NCBI GenBank assembly: GCA_030589835.1
Contig: JAUUZS010000211.1
Span: 1-7,215 of the forward strand
DNA: 7,215 bases
Direction: 5' to 3'
DNA from: Cyclobacteriaceae bacterium
Lineage (GTDB): Bacteria > Bacteroidota > Bacteroidia > Cytophagales > Cyclobacteriaceae
Positions 6,414 through 7,215 of the stretch are shown one piece after another; position 1 is the stretch's first letter, and each line of letters starts with the position of its first letter. Under the pieces are notes generated by a model, which searched no databases, had not been told where the DNA came from, and saw only the letters and a program-made list of their open reading frames with translations. The position numbers and the translations under genes are program-made.

Positions 6414-7215
6414 ATGCGAATTATAATCCTATTTTTTCTGCTGGTTTTTATCATGAACTTACCTGGTTTTAGTATAGAAAATGAAAACATGGCAAACAAA
6501 GGCGAGATGATTTATATCGGAACCTTTTCTGAGCGCGGTAGCCTTGGCATTTATGTATATTCCTTTGACCGCAAAACCAATCGATATGACTTACGTCAAA
6601 CTATTCTTTCGAAGAAAAGCCCGTCATTTATTGATGTCAGTCCGAATGGGAAATTTTTGTTTTCGGCAAATAGGGGAGGATTAGCAGGCAAAGAGGAATG
6701 GGGCTCTGTAACGTCTTTTGCTATCGATCAGGTTTCCGGCACATTAAGCGAGCTAAAAAGCCAATTTTCTTTTGGGGATAGCCCATGCCATGTGAGTGTC
6801 CACCCCTCCGGTAATTTCATTTTTGTCAGCCATTATAATAGTGGCAATTTTGTGGTATTGCCAGTAGATGGGCAAGGGATAATAGGAGCGCCTACGGCCA
6901 ATATTCAACTGGAGGGAAGGGGAACCATAATGCCGCAGCAGGAGAGACCTCATACGCATTCTGCTTTTTCATCAATGGATGGAAAATTTTTGTACGTATC
7001 GGATCTTGGCTTAGATAAGATATTGATCTATCAATTTGATGAAAAAACCGGAGCCGTAAAACCCGCAGTACAACCATTTGTGCAGACTACCCCTGGTGCT
7101 GGCCCCAGGCATTTGACATTTAGCCCTGATGGTGATTTCGTCTTCTCAGCAGAAGAGATTTCATCTGCAATTTGCAGTTACAAAGTAGATAAGCAGAGCG
7201 GAGGTTTGCAACTGG
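6414..7215 (+). CDS. Exported lactonase-family beta-propeller protein (6-phosphogluconolactonase-like), 3' end cut
   Basis: The frame runs from ATG 6414 through 267 codons and leaves the window without a stop. The family (seven-bladed propeller, Pfam Lactonase, related to E. coli Pgl) usually has about 350-390 residues, so roughly 100 are missing. Repeated blade signatures are visible: PSFIDVSPNGKFLFSANRG (70-88), PCHVSVHPSGNFIFVSHYN (124-142), RPHTHSAFSSMDGKFLYVSD (178-197) and GPRHLTFSPDGDFVFSAEE (230-248). Unlike cytoplasmic Pgl it begins with a hydrophobic signal (2-19), so export to the periplasm is likely, where it would open sugar lactones rather than 6-phosphogluconolactone; the substrate is inferred. 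An in-frame TAA at 6399-6401 makes 6414 the first ATG. Starting at Met26 or Met32 would remove the signal. No Shine-Dalgarno is present. It is divergent from the HEPN gene. Confidence 0.92.
   Translation, partial: MRIIILFFLLVFIMNLPGFSIENENMANKGEMIYIGTFSERGSLGIYVYSFDRKTNRYDLRQTILSKKSPSFIDVSPNGKFLFSANRGGLAGKEEWGSVTSFAIDQVSGTLSELKSQFSFGDSPCHVSVHPSGNFIFVSHYNSGNFVVLPVDGQGIIGAPTANIQLEGRGTIMPQQERPHTHSAFSSMDGKFLYVSDLGLDKILIYQFDEKTGAVKPAVQPFVQTTPGAGPRHLTFSPDGDFVFSAEEISSAICSYKVDKQSGGLQL

Noticed and set aside
6753..7077. Two minus-strand frames of 61-68 codons antisense to the lactonase
   Set aside because: The plus strand here encodes conserved propeller blade motifs without interruption.
1..7215. 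CRISPR array, insertion sequence, tRNA, rRNA or prophage elements
   Set aside because: A read of both strands showed no regularly spaced repeats, no transposase or integrase coding, no terminal inverted repeats bounding a segment, and no cloverleaf sequence.

Overview
The window looks like chromosomal DNA from a member of the Bacteroidota, probably the Cytophagia/Flavobacteriia/Sphingobacteriia side rather than a gut Bacteroides. The evidence is a long single-chain PurL of 1230 residues, start codons without usable Shine-Dalgarno sequences, exact TAnnTTTG promoter boxes ahead of two genes, exported enzymes with Sec signal peptides, and a CCTGCCTG/CAGGCAGG palindrome of a kind that recurs between genes in this phylum. 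Assignment below phylum is a guess.

Layout from left to right. Positions 1-103 are the tail downstream of purL. Positions 104-3796 (minus) hold a complete purL, the fourth step of purine synthesis. Positions 3797-4216 are a gene-free stretch with the purL promoter, a REP-like palindrome and a weak terminator-like palindrome. Positions 4217-5323 (minus) encode a secreted protein that reads as a compact clan GH-A (cellulase-like) glycoside hydrolase. Positions 5324-5431 are a short spacer. Positions 5432-6043 (minus) encode a 203-residue protein with a HEPN RNase-type motif (RNSITH), an unusually AT-rich gene that begins with TTG. Positions 6044-6413 form a divergent intergenic region. From 6414 to the right edge (plus) runs the first 267 codons of an exported seven-bladed beta-propeller lactonase (6-phosphogluconolactonase-like), cut by the window end.

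The genes do not form one evident pathway. purL is housekeeping. The GH-like enzyme and the lactonase are both predicted to be exported and could both serve sugar metabolism, but they are on opposite strands and separated by the HEPN gene, so a joint role is only a guess. The HEPN gene differs most from its surroundings (27% GC in a 240-base hand count, against 42% in a 240-base sample of the neighbouring GH gene) and is the best candidate for an acquired gene. No complete new defence system can be shown: no antitoxin, nuclease partner, transposase or CRISPR array is visible. The most interesting items are this lone HEPN protein and the unassigned GH-A-like enzyme.
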